This document shows positions 63,807 to 64,000 of a stretch of DNA of 64,000 nucleotides, in pieces; positions within the stretch are counted from its first letter, which is position 1; each line of letters begins with the position of its first letter. The stretch is taken from positions 6,202,562 through 6,266,561 of the forward strand of contig OY759217.1 in the NCBI GenBank assembly GCA_963662175.1, in the 5' to 3' direction. Both the position numbers and the translations under genes were made by a program. The notes beneath the pieces were generated by a model that was not told the origin of the DNA, did not search any database, and saw only the letters and a list, made by a program, of their open reading frames with translations. Origin of the DNA: Aradus depressus. Lineage: Eukaryota > Arthropoda > Insecta > Hemiptera > Aradidae.

Positions 63807-64000
63807 AGTGTGAAGAGGACGAAAATTGAATATAGTTTCTAATATGTCCGCTCTGAGTATTCTTTTATTCTGATACTTGTTCAGAAGAGCGTCCCAAACT
63901 ATGGGATAGTTGGCCTCACTGATGGGCAAGGTTCTAACCACAGACAAGGCTGGGCCAGAAACTGACGAAATCAGATATTGAAACTTTTCCACGGCGGTGA
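63756..64000 (-). pseudogene. BEL/Pao gag N-terminal part (runs off the window)
   Basis: The upstream gag frame (FQYLISSVSGPALSVVRTLP, NYPIVWDALLNKYQNKRILR) has the DUF1759-type pattern of BEL/Pao gag proteins. It is shifted relative to the downstream frame by the one-base deletion near 63757. Its start lies beyond 64000. Confidence 0.82.

Larger units (their letters stand above)
59430..64000 (-). mobile_element. BEL/Pao LTR retrotransposon, minus strand, 5' end outside the window
   Basis: The coding order on the minus strand is gag, protease, RT, RNase H and a collapsed integrase. The 3' LTR begins at 59669 going left (minus TGTTGAGGCCTGG), preceded by a polypurine tract GGTGGGGGGAA (59680-59670). 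The LTR's far end cannot be set without the 5' copy. A G-run at about 59629-59640 lies inside it. 59681-59850 is AT-rich untranslated sequence. Confidence 0.85.

Overview
This is insect-type nuclear DNA. The evidence is an arthropod TATA/TCAGT promoter, R1-clade and Jockey-type LINEs, a BEL/Pao element, Ty3/gypsy elements (one with a primer-binding site for a eukaryotic tRNA-Leu), tRNA-derived SINEs, long A-tails and large satellite arrays. I cannot name the species. It looks like a pericentromeric or heterochromatic segment: nearly all of it is satellite DNA and nested retroelements, and only one intact host-like gene is visible.

Layout. 1-6975: satellite A, a 151-156 bp repeat (about 45 copies) that still resembles the C-terminal tail of a LINE ORF. 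7022-8722 (-): an intact single-exon gene for a secreted, coiled-coil-rich protein of about 566 aa that I do not recognise, with its own core promoter. 9053-17515 (-): a 5'-truncated RNase H LINE, a nearly full-length Jockey-like LINE with a 12-bp target duplication, and a decayed third LINE. 17545-19100: a gypsy integrase scrap, a SINE split by another SINE, and a MADF-domain fragment near a DNA-transposon-like terminus. 20060-26430: diverged repeats and a roughly 0.94-kb tandem duplication whose first copy holds an R1-clade LINE (21494-25534).

25535-44400 is satellite B, a 126-bp monomer. Its right part is organised as a 12-monomer higher-order repeat of 1,511 bp. The array is split at 30411/39403 by a Ty3/gypsy element with 133-bp LTRs. 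That element is itself split at 31667-35929 by a second gypsy element with identical 150-bp LTRs and a perfect 5-bp target duplication. Both insertions look very young, yet both carry inactivating stops or frame breaks. The outer element has a textbook GGGAAAC slippery heptamer at its gag-pol junction.

45-57.7 kb is a graveyard of R1-clade LINE fragments in both orientations. It includes a nested R1-in-R1 insertion, a fused ORF made from two copies, a duplicated 3' UTR, an 80-bp repeat array, a SINE and a MITE candidate. 59.5-64 kb (-): a BEL/Pao element whose integrase core has been deleted and whose gag contains an in-frame 159-bp duplication; it runs off the right edge. No genuine tRNA, rRNA or CRISPR feature was seen.
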